Below, piece by piece: positions 1 to 8,106 of a stretch of 64,000 bases of DNA. The notes beneath the pieces were generated by a model, which saw nothing but the letters and a program-made list of their open reading frames with translations, was not told the origin of the DNA and ran no database searches. Where the stretch lies: assembly GCF_037190085.1 (NCBI RefSeq), contig NZ_JBBCJO010000001.1, positions 62,001-126,000 on the forward strand, given 5' to 3'. Positions within the stretch are counted from its first letter, which is position 1. Every line of letters begins with the position of its first letter. The position numbers and the translations under genes are program-made. The DNA comes from Gemmatimonas aurantiaca. GTDB taxonomy: Bacteria > Gemmatimonadota > Gemmatimonadetes > Gemmatimonadales > Gemmatimonadaceae.

Positions 1-34
1 GATGGACCAACGTCCCACGCACCTGGGAAATCAT
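1..34 (-). CDS. ruvA: Holliday junction helicase subunit RuvA (N-terminal 11 codons only)
   Basis: Only the first 11 codons lie inside the window; the rest runs off the left edge. The ATG (34-32) overlaps the ruvC stop codon in an ATGA arrangement, and the visible peptide MISQVRGTLVH matches the conserved start of RuvA (MIxxLRGxLxxK type). RuvA binds the four-way DNA junction and loads the RuvB motor. The position directly after ruvC on the same strand is the standard ruvCAB order, which supports the call despite the short stretch. Confidence 0.75.
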   Translation of the reverse strand, partial: MISQVRGTLVH

Positions 35-576
35 CGACGGGGCGCTCGTTTGGTGGTGGTCATGTCGGGCCGTCGCACTTCGGGAAGGCGCGGCAGTTGG
101 ATGGACAGACAGGCACAGAGTGCGGCGGCCACACCATCGGCCGCATCGGCGGGTTCAGGCGCATGTTTGAGCCGCAGCAGTTTGGTCACCATGAATTGCA
201 CCTGCTCCTTGGTGGCCGCGCCACGTCCGGTGATGGCCTTCTTGATCTCGGCCGGCGGATACTCGCGGATGGTGAGACCGGCCTGCTGTCCGGCCAGCAG
301 GATCACGCCGCGCGCGTGACCCAGCACCACCGTGGTGCGTACGTTGCGGGCGTAGAAGATGTCCTCGACACTGATGGTATCGGGACGATGGCGGGCAATG
401 AGGTCGCGCACGCCATCATGGATTTCCGTGAGTCGCACGGAGAGGGCGTCGTGCGCGGTGGTGCGCAGCACGCCGCATTCCACGAGGGTGGCGGCCCGTC
501 CATCGAATGCCACCACCCCGAACCCGGTCACCGCCGTGCCGGGGTCGATCCCGAGCACGAGCGACGGACGGGTCAC
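31..576 (-). CDS. ruvC: Holliday junction endonuclease RuvC
   Basis: RuvC is the homodimeric nuclease that resolves Holliday junctions during recombinational repair, acting with RuvAB in the cytoplasm. The 181-residue protein has normal family length and shows all four metal-binding acidic residues: D11 in GIDPG, E71 in VEDIF, and D144 and D147 in the PADAADG segment. The gene begins inside the last codon of yebC (4-base overlap) and its stop overlaps the ruvA start, so yebC-ruvC-ruvA form one tightly coupled minus-strand operon, as in many bacteria. Confidence 0.97.
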   Translation of the reverse strand: MTRPSLVLGIDPGTAVTGFGVVAFDGRAATLVECGVLRTTAHDALSVRLTEIHDGVRDLIARHRPDTISVEDIFYARNVRTTVVLGHARGVILLAGQQAGLTIREYPPAEIKKAITGRGAATKEQVQFMVTKLLRLKHAPEPADAADGVAAALCACLSIQLPRLPEVRRPDMTTTKRAPRR

Positions 577-1316
577 GCGTCGGCCATCGCGTCTTCGTCC
601 ATTTCGAAGTTCGCGTCGACTTTCTGCACGTCGTCGAGTTCTTCGAGCGCTTCGAGCAGCTTGAGCAGTTGCGTGGCGTTGTCGCCTTCCACCTTCACGG
701 TGCTGCGCGGCACCCAGGCGAGTTCGGCGTTCTCCACGGTGTACTTCCCGCTTTCGAGCCCTTCCTTGGTGGCATGCAGCGCACCGGGGTCGGTGGTGAT
801 CACGAAGACTTCGCCTTCGTTCACCACGTCCTCGGCGCCGGCCTCGAGCGCGGCTTCGATGAGTGCGTCTTCGTTCACGCCATCGGAGGGCACGGTCATC
901 TGTCCCTTGCGGTCGAACATGAAGGCCACCGAATTGGTGGTGCCCATGTTGCCGTTGTTGCGCGAGAGCTTGTGCCGGACGTCGGCCACGGTGCGCGTGG
1001 GATTGTCCGTGACGGCGGCGATCATGATGGCGACGCCGCCGGGTCCGTAGGCTTCGTACAGCACTTCGGTATAGTCGACGCCTTCGAGCTCGCCGGTACC
1101 CTTCTTGATGGCGCGCTCGATGTTGTCCTTGGGCATCGAGCTGGCCTTGGCGTTGTCGATGGCCGTGCGCAGACGCGGATTGCCGGAGGGATCACCGCCC
1201 CCCAGTTTCGCCGCCATCGTGATTTCGCGGATCAGGCGGGTGAAGAGCGCGCCCCGCTTCTTGTCGGTGGCGGCCTTGTAGTGCTTGATCTGCTTCCATT
1301 TGCTGTGACCAGCCAT
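573..1316 (-). CDS. yebC: YebC/PmpR/TACO1-family protein
   Basis: The protein (247 aa) starts with the family signature MAGHSKWKQIKHYKAATDKK and keeps the Asn/Lys-rich central blocks around NPRLRTAIDNAK and NNGNMG. YebC/TACO1 proteins were first described as transcription regulators (PmpR) and more recently linked to relief of ribosome stalling at proline-rich stretches; which role applies here cannot be read from sequence. Length and start agree with the family. It is the first gene of the yebC-ruvC-ruvA operon, overlapping ruvC by 4 bases. About 590 bases without a gene lie upstream and hold a large inverted repeat. Confidence 0.95.
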   Translation of the reverse strand: MAGHSKWKQIKHYKAATDKKRGALFTRLIREITMAAKLGGGDPSGNPRLRTAIDNAKASSMPKDNIERAIKKGTGELEGVDYTEVLYEAYGPGGVAIMIAAVTDNPTRTVADVRHKLSRNNGNMGTTNSVAFMFDRKGQMTVPSDGVNEDALIEAALEAGAEDVVNEGEVFVITTDPGALHATKEGLESGKYTVENAELAWVPRSTVKVEGDNATQLLKLLEALEELDDVQKVDANFEMDEDAMADA

Positions 1317-1474
1317 CGTCCTGTCTCGCTACCGGGAAAGTCGTCGTTCTGGGTTATCCCTGAAATATGCGGTCGGTCGGGGGGCTGGTGAACCCGGTGC
1401 TCGGCTCCGGGCGCGGGATGGCGGTGCGGCCTGGTGCGGCGCTGGAGAGTTCTGGGAGGGCCTTGGGGTTGAGG

Positions 1475-1823
1475 GGCGCCCTGCGGGCGCGATACCGGCA
1501 GGATGAACGGCCGGATACCAGCAGGATTGGGCCCGTGCGGGGCAAGGACGTCGCGGGGCGGCGCGGGCTGCCAGTCGATCGCATCGACAAACAGCAACAG
1601 CACGCCGCAGATGAAACAGATGGCGCGGAAACACGCAGAGACAACAACAAGATGTTTTTTATTGTATGAATCGTGCCCGCTTGATCAGCGCGTTTCCGCG
1701 ATATCTGCTCAATCCGTGTCACGTGTTGCTGTTTCCGATCTACCGGCATCACGAGGTCCTTGCTTTCCACACAGGCCCAATCCTGCTGGTATCCGGCCGT
1801 TCATCCTGCGGGTATCGCCGCCG
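1475..1823. repeat. Long imperfect inverted repeat filling the yebC-upstream gap
   Basis: The left arm (about 1475-1533) and right arm (about 1774-1823) are reverse complements: a core of about 43 bases (1491-1533 against 1774-1816) differs at one position, and weaker pairing extends outward. Pairing also continues inward in diverged form, with GGCAAGGAC, CAAACAGCAACA and GCGCGGAAAC words on one side and their complements on the other, centred near 1650. No transposase or convincing ORF lies inside. The element sits 3' of the DnaB-like gene and 5' of yebC. Outside the element, 1317-1474 and 1824-1862 show nothing I recognise. Confidence 0.85.
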
Positions 1824-1862
1824 CAGGCGGCCCTGCATCGCCAGTCGTTTACCCCCAACCAG

Positions 1863-1901
1863 CGGAAACGCATTGCCCGGAAACGCACACGCCGGAAACG
1901 C
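1863..1901. repeat. Three CGGAAACGC boxes with exact 15-bp period
   Basis: The 9-mer CGGAAACGC occurs at 1863-1871, 1878-1886 and 1893-1901, each 15 bases from the next, just beyond the 3' end of the DnaB-like gene. A related word (GCGGAAACACGC) lies in the neighbouring inverted repeat. Function unknown. Confidence 0.8.
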
Positions 1902-1909
1902 GCCGCGCC

Positions 1910-2803
1910 CTACTCCTCCAGCACGTCCTCGAATCGTCCGAACCGCGCATCGAAATAGAGATCGATGTACCCACGCGGCCCGTCGCGGTGCTTGAGGACC
2001 AGCAACTCCGTGGCGCCGGTCACGCCGAGATCGGCTTCGTAGAGTTCCTCGCGATACAAGCCGAGTACGAGGTCGGCGTGCGCGCCCACGGCGCCGCCGA
2101 GTCCGAAGTCGGCGAGCCGCGGACGCCGGTCGCCACGCTGTCGGTCGAGGGCCGGGAGATGTGTGGTGAGCAGCACCACCACCTGTCGATGCAGGGCCAA
2201 CCGTTTGAGCGTGAGCACCGCGTGGGCCAGTGCATCGGCCGGAGCGAGATCACGATCGAGCAGGCCTTCCAGTGCATCGACCACGACGAGAGGCACGTCG
2301 GGTGAGGCTTCGAGAGCCCGATCGACGGCCTGCACCCCACCGGTGAGCAATGTCTCCACCACCGGCGCCTTGTCGCGCAGCATGAGCGCCGCCGTGGCCA
2401 GGCGGGTGCGCTCGTCGGTGGACACCACGCCGAGTCGGAGGGCCTCGAGCGAGACCCGGGCCGACATCGACAGGGCACGTTCGTAGGCGCGCTCCGGGCG
2501 CATCTCGCTGGTGAGCAGGAGCGCGCGACGATCGGCGCGCAGGGTGATGGCGAGCGCGAGCGCCGAGCATCCCACGCCGTCGTCACCACCGAGGACCACC
2601 AGATCACCGCGCCGGAATCCGCCGCCGATGGCACGGTCGATGGAGGGAAACCCGCTGGCCACAATCGCCGGATCGACATCGCCCACACTCACCGCCACGT
2701 CGAAACCGCCCGTGTCGTCGGCGCTGGCACTGATACCGGCACTCAGGCGATCGAGACGGGCGACGAGCCGCGTGAGTGGTGAGATGTCGCTGTCGTGACT
2801 CAT
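1910..2803 (-). CDS. DnaB C-terminal-domain-like ATPase with degenerate Walker A
   Basis: This 297-aa protein aligns by eye with the RecA-fold C-terminal domain of replicative DNA helicase DnaB. It has a SEM segment (98-101) with the catalytic Glu, a Walker B LVVVD ending at D176, an RxxGDRRPRLAD loop near 221-232, a GAHADLVLGLYREELYE stretch near 240-256 and a KHRDGPRG block near 271-278, in DnaB order. The Walker A position reads GGDDGVGCS (72-80), with Cys where the nucleotide-binding Lys should be, and no DnaB N-terminal domain is present. It may be a non-ATPase paralogue or a regulator of the helicase. The start is ATG 2803; longer reading frames upstream look non-coding. It follows a 135-aa partner gene by 4 bases. 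Confidence 0.8.
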   Translation of the reverse strand: MSHDSDISPLTRLVARLDRLSAGISASADDTGGFDVAVSVGDVDPAIVASGFPSIDRAIGGGFRRGDLVVLGGDDGVGCSALALAITLRADRRALLLTSEMRPERAYERALSMSARVSLEALRLGVVSTDERTRLATAALMLRDKAPVVETLLTGGVQAVDRALEASPDVPLVVVDALEGLLDRDLAPADALAHAVLTLKRLALHRQVVVLLTTHLPALDRQRGDRRPRLADFGLGGAVGAHADLVLGLYREELYEADLGVTGATELLVLKHRDGPRGYIDLYFDARFGRFEDVLEE

Positions 2804-2807
2804 CGGC

Positions 2808-3215
2808 TCAGGCGCCCGCAAGCTGCCGCGCGAGGCGCTCGAGCTCCTGAATGGAGGGACCGTCGAGATGATTGCTGGTGGCCGCCACGAGACTGCGCAG
2901 TGCCCCCGCGACCTGCAGCGCGGTCCCCGGCGTCGTTTCGGCGCAGCGCACGAAGGGCGAGCGGGTGGCCGGCGGCAGCGCGAGCGAGGCCAGCCACACC
3001 TTGGCCGCTGCGGCGCGCGAGGCCCGTTCGGCCGTGGGCAGGATCCCGTCGGGCAGCAGCCCCTGGGCAAGGCGCGCGGTCATCAGCGCCGCCAGCGCCA
3101 CCTCACGGCCGCCGCCAAGGGGCAGACGTCCCGCCAGTGAAGCGAGGGCCGGAAACGGGAAACGCAGGGACTCCAGCGCGTACGGAAGCGTCTCGATATG
3201 CACGGCAGGGAACAT
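2808..3215 (-). CDS. Hypothetical Ala/Leu-rich protein
   Basis: A 135-aa protein I do not recognise. It is rich in Ala, Leu and Arg, with predicted helices around a GGGREVALAALMTARLAQ segment and a C-terminal IQELERLARQLAGA helix, and has no signal peptide or membrane segment. The ATG at 3215 is the first sensible start; reading further upstream would run into the divergent porX-like gene. Its stop lies 4 bases before the DnaB-like ATPase start, so the two are co-transcribed and may act together. Divergent transcription from 3216-3350 suggests shared promoter DNA with the response regulator. Confidence 0.6.
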   Translation of the reverse strand: MFPAVHIETLPYALESLRFPFPALASLAGRLPLGGGREVALAALMTARLAQGLLPDGILPTAERASRAAAAKVWLASLALPPATRSPFVRCAETTPGTALQVAGALRSLVAATSNHLDGPSIQELERLARQLAGA

Positions 3216-3350
3216 AACGTCCGCCGGAGGTTCGGTCAGTGCGGGCACGCCTTCACCCAGCGGTGGAGACGCGGGCCGGACGCACGACGGCCCTGTCGAT
3301 TGCACCGGGCTCGCTGGACCCACGTTCGGCGCATCGGGTATCTTGTCCGG

Positions 3351-4913
3351 ATGGCGCAGGCGGCGAAGACGATTCTGTGGGTGGACGACGAAGCGGACCT
3401 TCTGGAACCGCACCGGCTGCTCCTCGGCGACAAGGGATATCGGGTGGAGACGGCAACCAATGCCGACGACGCCCTCGAATTGTTGCGGCGGCACCCCTAC
3501 GATCTCGTCCTGCTCGACGAGCAGATGCCGGGCACCCGCGGCCTCGATGCCTACCGGGACATCCGCGAGATCCTGCCGTCGCTGCCCGTGGTGATGGTCA
3601 CCAAGAGCGAGGAGGACACCACGCTCAAGGAGGCCATCGGCGCGAACATCCGGGACTATCTGGTCAAGCCCGTCACGCCGCGGCAGGTCCTCACGGTCAT
3701 CACTCGCATTCTCGACGGGCCGCTCATCCGCTCACAGGCACTGGCGCGTGCCTTCGTGGAACGCTTCCGGGCCATCGAAGCGGAACGGTACGCGGGACTC
3801 GACTGGCGTGGCTGGATCGAGCGATTCGCGGAGCTGATGCAATGGGACGTCGATCTCGCGGATGCCGGCGAACTCGGGCTGCACGAATCGCTGCGTGGGC
3901 TCTACCCCGACATGCACCGCGAATTCGCGGCGTTCATGCGTCGCGAATATCCGCGCTGGCTGCGTGAGCTCGATGGCGACCGGCCGCCGCTGTCGGTGGA
4001 TGTCGTGACCGAGTTTCTGCTGCCGGTGCTGGCGCGTGACCGCAAAGCCATCTTCGTGGTGATCGACTGCCTGCGTCTCGATCAGTGGCGCGCGCTCGAG
4101 CCGTCGCTGACCGCGCTGTTCGACGTGGAGACGACGCACTACTACTCGATTCTCCCCACGGCCACGCCGTACGCGCGCAATGCGCTCTTCAGCGGACTCT
4201 TCCCCGGTGAGATCGCCGCCCGCTTCCCCGACTGGTGGGGGGAGCGCGACGACGAAGCCCTGAACGCCCACGAGAAGGAGTTGCTCGTGGCGCATCTGGA
4301 AGAGTTGAAGGTGCCGGCGCAGGTGCGCTACCAGAAACTCACCACGGCCGCCGATTCCGACGATCTCGAACGTCATCTGCCGGCCGCCATCGCGGGCGAG
4401 GGTGTGCATGCATTCGTGTTCAATTTCGTCGACATGCTCACGCATGGCCGCTCGGAATCGATGATTCTCTACGAAGTGGCCCGCGACGAGATCGCCCTGC
4501 GCGCGCTCACGCGTCAGTGGTTCGAACGGTCGGCGCTGTTCTCGCTGCTCAAGGAAGCGTCGCGCCGCAACATCTCGGTGGTCGTGACCAGCGATCACGG
4601 CGCGCTGCACTGCAACACACCGGCAACCGTGTTCGCCAAGCGCGATGCCACGGCCAATCTGCGCTACAAGTTCGGTGAGGACATCCGTGCCGAACGGGCC
4701 GATCACGCGCTGCTGTTCAGCAACCCAGACGATCTGCGGTTGCCGCACCGGACACCGGGCACCAATACGCTGCTCGCGGCCGGCGATACGTTTTTCGTGT
4801 ATCCGACCAAGCTGCGGGAGTATCAGGGCCGCTATCGCGGCTCCTTCCTGCACGGCGGCGTTTCACCGGAAGAGTGCATCCTGCCGGTATCGCTGCTGAC
4901 GCCGAAGCGCTGA
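3351..4913 (+). CDS. porX: PorX-like response regulator with PglZ phosphodiesterase domain
   Basis: This 520-aa protein joins an N-terminal CheY-like receiver (about 5-120) to a PglZ/alkaline-phosphatase-superfamily domain (about 220-515). The receiver has acidic residues at D12/D13, phospho-acceptor D56, T84 and K106. The PglZ part shows metal-ligand motifs VVIDCLRLDQW (near D239), SILPTATPYARNALF with the candidate Thr nucleophile at 270-272, NFVDMLTHG and TSDHGALH. This is the architecture of PorX, the type IX secretion regulator of Bacteroidota, shown to hydrolyse oligonucleotides. No type IX genes are visible here, so its output is unknown. The start ATG is at 3351; an ABC exporter follows 10 bases later. 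Confidence 0.9.
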   Translation: MAQAAKTILWVDDEADLLEPHRLLLGDKGYRVETATNADDALELLRRHPYDLVLLDEQMPGTRGLDAYRDIREILPSLPVVMVTKSEEDTTLKEAIGANIRDYLVKPVTPRQVLTVITRILDGPLIRSQALARAFVERFRAIEAERYAGLDWRGWIERFAELMQWDVDLADAGELGLHESLRGLYPDMHREFAAFMRREYPRWLRELDGDRPPLSVDVVTEFLLPVLARDRKAIFVVIDCLRLDQWRALEPSLTALFDVETTHYYSILPTATPYARNALFSGLFPGEIAARFPDWWGERDDEALNAHEKELLVAHLEELKVPAQVRYQKLTTAADSDDLERHLPAAIAGEGVHAFVFNFVDMLTHGRSESMILYEVARDEIALRALTRQWFERSALFSLLKEASRRNISVVVTSDHGALHCNTPATVFAKRDATANLRYKFGEDIRAERADHALLFSNPDDLRLPHRTPGTNTLLAAGDTFFVYPTKLREYQGRYRGSFLHGGVSPEECILPVSLLTPKR

Positions 4914-4923
4914 GACCGCGATC

Positions 4924-6888
4924 ATGAGCGCTGCGTCCGTCACCGGAACGTTCCGTACGCCGCCGTCCCTGTTGTGGCGACGACTCTGGCAGTTCGTGGG
5001 GCCCCACAAGGGCAAGCTGTTCGCCGTGGTGGTGCTGAACGCCGCCGCCGCGGTGGCCGATGTGTTTTCGTTCACGCTGCTGGTGCCGTTTTTCAACGCG
5101 TTCTTCAAGACCGACCAGTTGTTGCCCAGCACGGGCACCATCGGCCGGGTGCTGAACGCGACCATCGGGTTCCTGCTCGACGAGCAGGATCGCATGGGAT
5201 CGCTCCGCAATGTCATGCTGATCGTGATCGGCGCGGTCACGCTCAAGAACGCCCTGATCTGGCTGAGCGGCCAGGTGGGCGTGCAGTTGCAGGAGTACGT
5301 GGTGCGCGATCTGCGGAACCGGCTGTATGCGCACCTCCTGCGGTTGCCGCTGCCCTGGTTCACGCGCAACAAGGTCGGGCAGATCATCGCGCGCGTGCTC
5401 AACGACACCACCACGGCAAAAACCGTGGTCACCGAGCTGGTCACGCGCACCATGTGGAGCGCGGCGCAGGTGCTGGCCACGCTGGTGGCGATGTTCACCA
5501 CCTCGTGGCGACTGTCGCTCGCCGCGCTCGTCATCGCACCGCTCACCATCGGCGCCATCCAGCCGGTGTTGCGCAAACTGCGTCGCGGGTACCGTCGGCT
5601 GGGCAACGAACAGGGAGAGATGACGAGCCTCGTGCAGGAGGTCGTCAGCGGGGTGCGGCTGGTCAAGTCGTATCGCGCGGAAGGGCGCGAGGAACAGCGT
5701 TTCGTGGCGCAGAACCAGGCCTATGCCAAAGGCTTCGTGCGGGTGGGGCGACTGGCCCTGCTGTCGGGACCGGTCACGGAAACGCTGGGCACGTTCACCG
5801 CGGTGGCCATTCTCTGGTACGGGGCGCAACTGGTGCTGGTGCAGGGCACGCTCACCGGCGCCGAGTTGCTGGTGTTCCTCGTGCAGGTGATGCGTCTGCT
5901 GCAGCCGCTCAAGCAGCTTTCGCAGGCGCCTGCGGCCGCGCAGCAGTCGCTGGCCAGCGCCGAACGCATCTTCGACGTGCTCGACGCCACCACCGAAACG
6001 GCCCGTGATCGTGGGACGCGCACGACTGCTCAGTTCACCGAGTCCATCACGTTCGACGGCGTGGGCTTCCAGTACGATGCGCACGCCGTGGCGCTGGACG
6101 GGGTGTCGTTCACGGCCCGCAAGGGCGAAGTCATCGCCCTCGTGGGCGCGAGCGGGGCCGGCAAGAGCACGCTCGTGGATCTGCTGCCGCGGTTCATTGA
6201 TCCGACGGCGGGACGCATTCTGCTCGACGGCGTCGATCTGCGGGAGATCCGCCTGGAGGCGCTGCGCTCGCTCATCGGCATCGTGAGTCAGGATACGGTG
6301 CTCTTCAACGACACGGTGCGGGCCAACGTGGCGTTCGGTCGGCCCGATGCCACGCAGGCGCAACTCGATGCGGCGGCGCGCGCGGCCAACGCCCTGGGCT
6401 TCATCGAAGCGCTGCCGCAGGGCTGGGATACGAATCTCGGCGAGCGCGGCACACGGTTGTCGGGTGGTCAGCGTCAGCGTCTGGCCATTGCCCGGGCGTT
6501 GCTGTCCGATCCGCCCATCCTCATTCTCGACGAAGCGACTTCGGCGCTCGACGTGGAGAGTGAACGTCTGGTGCAGGAAGCCATCGACAATCTGCTCGTG
6601 GGGCGCACGGTCTTTGTCATCGCGCATCGCCTGGCCACCATTCAGCATGCCGATCGTATCCTCGTGCTGGACGGCGGTACGTTGATCGAGGAGGGGACGC
6701 ACGTGGAATTGCTGACGCGGGGCGGTGCCTATGCGCGTCTTCACGCGCTGCAGTTCGATCGGCGGGTGCTGGAGGGTCGGGACGGTGATACCGATGCGGA
6801 TGTCGGAGCCGATGAGGATATCGGCGATGTTCCCGATGATATCGCGGACGATGTGCCCGACGACGTGATGACGGGCGGCGTGCAATAG
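4924..6888 (+). CDS. MsbA-type ABC exporter (fused TMD and ATPase)
   Basis: This 654-aa half-transporter has an N-terminal transmembrane domain (about 25-330) and a C-terminal ATPase. Walker A is GASGAGKST (near residue 408), the Q-loop lies in IVSQDTVLF, the signature is LSGGQRQR (near 511), Walker B is ILILDEATSALD (near 533) and the switch His is in AHRLATI. Such proteins dimerise and export lipids, lipid-linked sugars or drugs across the inner membrane. The last 35 residues are a very Asp-rich tail, unusual for the family. It follows the porX-like gene by 10 bases and a glycosyltransferase-like gene begins 3 bases after it, suggesting an envelope-glycolipid role, which is an inference. 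Confidence 0.92.
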   Translation: MSAASVTGTFRTPPSLLWRRLWQFVGPHKGKLFAVVVLNAAAAVADVFSFTLLVPFFNAFFKTDQLLPSTGTIGRVLNATIGFLLDEQDRMGSLRNVMLIVIGAVTLKNALIWLSGQVGVQLQEYVVRDLRNRLYAHLLRLPLPWFTRNKVGQIIARVLNDTTTAKTVVTELVTRTMWSAAQVLATLVAMFTTSWRLSLAALVIAPLTIGAIQPVLRKLRRGYRRLGNEQGEMTSLVQEVVSGVRLVKSYRAEGREEQRFVAQNQAYAKGFVRVGRLALLSGPVTETLGTFTAVAILWYGAQLVLVQGTLTGAELLVFLVQVMRLLQPLKQLSQAPAAAQQSLASAERIFDVLDATTETARDRGTRTTAQFTESITFDGVGFQYDAHAVALDGVSFTARKGEVIALVGASGAGKSTLVDLLPRFIDPTAGRILLDGVDLREIRLEALRSLIGIVSQDTVLFNDTVRANVAFGRPDATQAQLDAAARAANALGFIEALPQGWDTNLGERGTRLSGGQRQRLAIARALLSDPPILILDEATSALDVESERLVQEAIDNLLVGRTVFVIAHRLATIQHADRILVLDGGTLIEEGTHVELLTRGGAYARLHALQFDRRVLEGRDGDTDADVGADEDIGDVPDDIADDVPDDVMTGGVQ

Positions 6889-6891
6889 CGC

Positions 6892-8106
6892 ATGCGCATT
6901 CTCCTGCTGACCACCGCGTCCCGGTTCACGCCCGATGTGCAACTGCTGGTGCATCTGGTGGCGGCACTGGGGGCGCGGGGCGAGGTGGTGGGCGTGGCTT
7001 GCGTACACGGCAGTGAGGTGGACCGCGGTGTCAGCGCCGCATGGCCGCGTCTGACGCTGCGCACGTTCAGCGCGGGGGGCACGACCCGACACGCTTCGGG
7101 GGTGCGCGAGGTCATCTCGGCGTTGCGGCCGGATGCCGTGCTCGTGGGGTCGGAAGCGGATGCCGCCCTGGCGTCGGTGGCAATGCGAGCCCGTGGTGGT
7201 GTCGTGCGTCGTGTGACGTTCGGTGAACGCGGCGAGGCCGCGCAGGATCGTGGCGGCTGGCGACTGGGCTTTGGCACGCCGGCGCGGGTGATCGACTGGG
7301 GGCGCCGGATGCCGGCTGTGAGTTGGCCCGGGTTCCTGTCGGATGAGGCACAGCCCGATACAGACGGTGGGGCCTATCCTGATGCACATCATGATGGACG
7401 GGATGACGCACGGAATGATGCGCAGGACCCACAAATCCTCGTGTTGCCACCGATACACCGCGAAGGTGTCGGCTACGATGAAGGCACGGCGGCGGCCTTG
7501 CGAACGGTCGCTCATCTGCGGCGGCGACATCACACGTTGCGGGTCACGCTGCTGGGGGATGCGCCCATGTTGCAGACGGCACGTGTACATGCGGCGTCAC
7601 TCGATCTCACGGAGGGACTGGCGATTCGTCCTGTGCAGGCCCTGTTGAACGGCGACATGCGCGCCGCCACGGTGCTCTGGATCGCGACCAGCGAAGATGC
7701 GGCCGCGATCTGCGCCGTGGCCGGCATGCAGCAAGGCGTTCCCGCCGTCGTGCCGCACGATGCCCCGTTTGCCGGATTGGTGCTGCCGAGCATCAGCGGA
7801 TTCGTGGTTGCGGAGACGTCGTTCTCCGTGGCGGCACCGGGCAATCCGGCCCAGCATCCTTCGATGCCTGTTTCACTCGTCACGGAGCTGGCGAAGCTGA
7901 TCGGCGATCCGTTCGTCCGTCGTGCGATGGGTGATGCGGCCCTGGGGCGTGCTGCCCGCGATCATGCCTGGGAACACTTCGTCGACGAAGCGCAGGTGCA
8001 GCTTGCGCATGCGGCGGGCGACCGGGCACGATCCGAAAGCCATGAGACGAAGGGTGGGAGTTCTCCGCACCCGTCCAACGCTCGCCGCACGGTGTCGCGA
8101 TCATGA
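6892..8106 (+). CDS. Glycosyltransferase-like protein
   Basis: This 404-aa protein starts MRILLLTTASRF, a typical beginning of a GT-B glycosyltransferase, and later contains LRVTLLGDAPM, a SEDAA...GMQQGVPAVVP segment and a C-terminal RDHAWEHF helix like those closing GT4 enzymes. The usual GT4 E-x7-E motif is not clear, so it may be diverged or inactive. Residues around 155-185 form a low-complexity insert rich in Asp, His, Arg and Ala. It starts 3 bases after the ABC exporter and overlaps the permease gene by 4 bases, so all are one operon. Identification rests on the N- and C-terminal patterns only. Confidence 0.6.
   Translation: MRILLLTTASRFTPDVQLLVHLVAALGARGEVVGVACVHGSEVDRGVSAAWPRLTLRTFSAGGTTRHASGVREVISALRPDAVLVGSEADAALASVAMRARGGVVRRVTFGERGEAAQDRGGWRLGFGTPARVIDWGRRMPAVSWPGFLSDEAQPDTDGGAYPDAHHDGRDDARNDAQDPQILVLPPIHREGVGYDEGTAAALRTVAHLRRRHHTLRVTLLGDAPMLQTARVHAASLDLTEGLAIRPVQALLNGDMRAATVLWIATSEDAAAICAVAGMQQGVPAVVPHDAPFAGLVLPSISGFVVAETSFSVAAPGNPAQHPSMPVSLVTELAKLIGDPFVRRAMGDAALGRAARDHAWEHFVDEAQVQLAHAAGDRARSESHETKGGSSPHPSNARRTVSRS

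Noticed and set aside
24..37. TGGGAAATCATCG resembling half of the TTTCCCA operator
   Set aside because: It lies inside the ruvA/ruvC junction coding sequence and lacks the second box 20 bases away.
97..1391. Long plus-strand frames (for example 97-1050 and 507-1391) over ruvC and yebC
   Set aside because: They are antisense to two clearly recognised genes and show no family or ribosome site; shadow frames are common in high-GC DNA.
4717..7590. 957-codon minus-strand frame across the exporter operon
   Set aside because: Antisense to porX-like, ABC exporter and glycosyltransferase genes, with His/Arg/Gln-rich composition typical of shadows.
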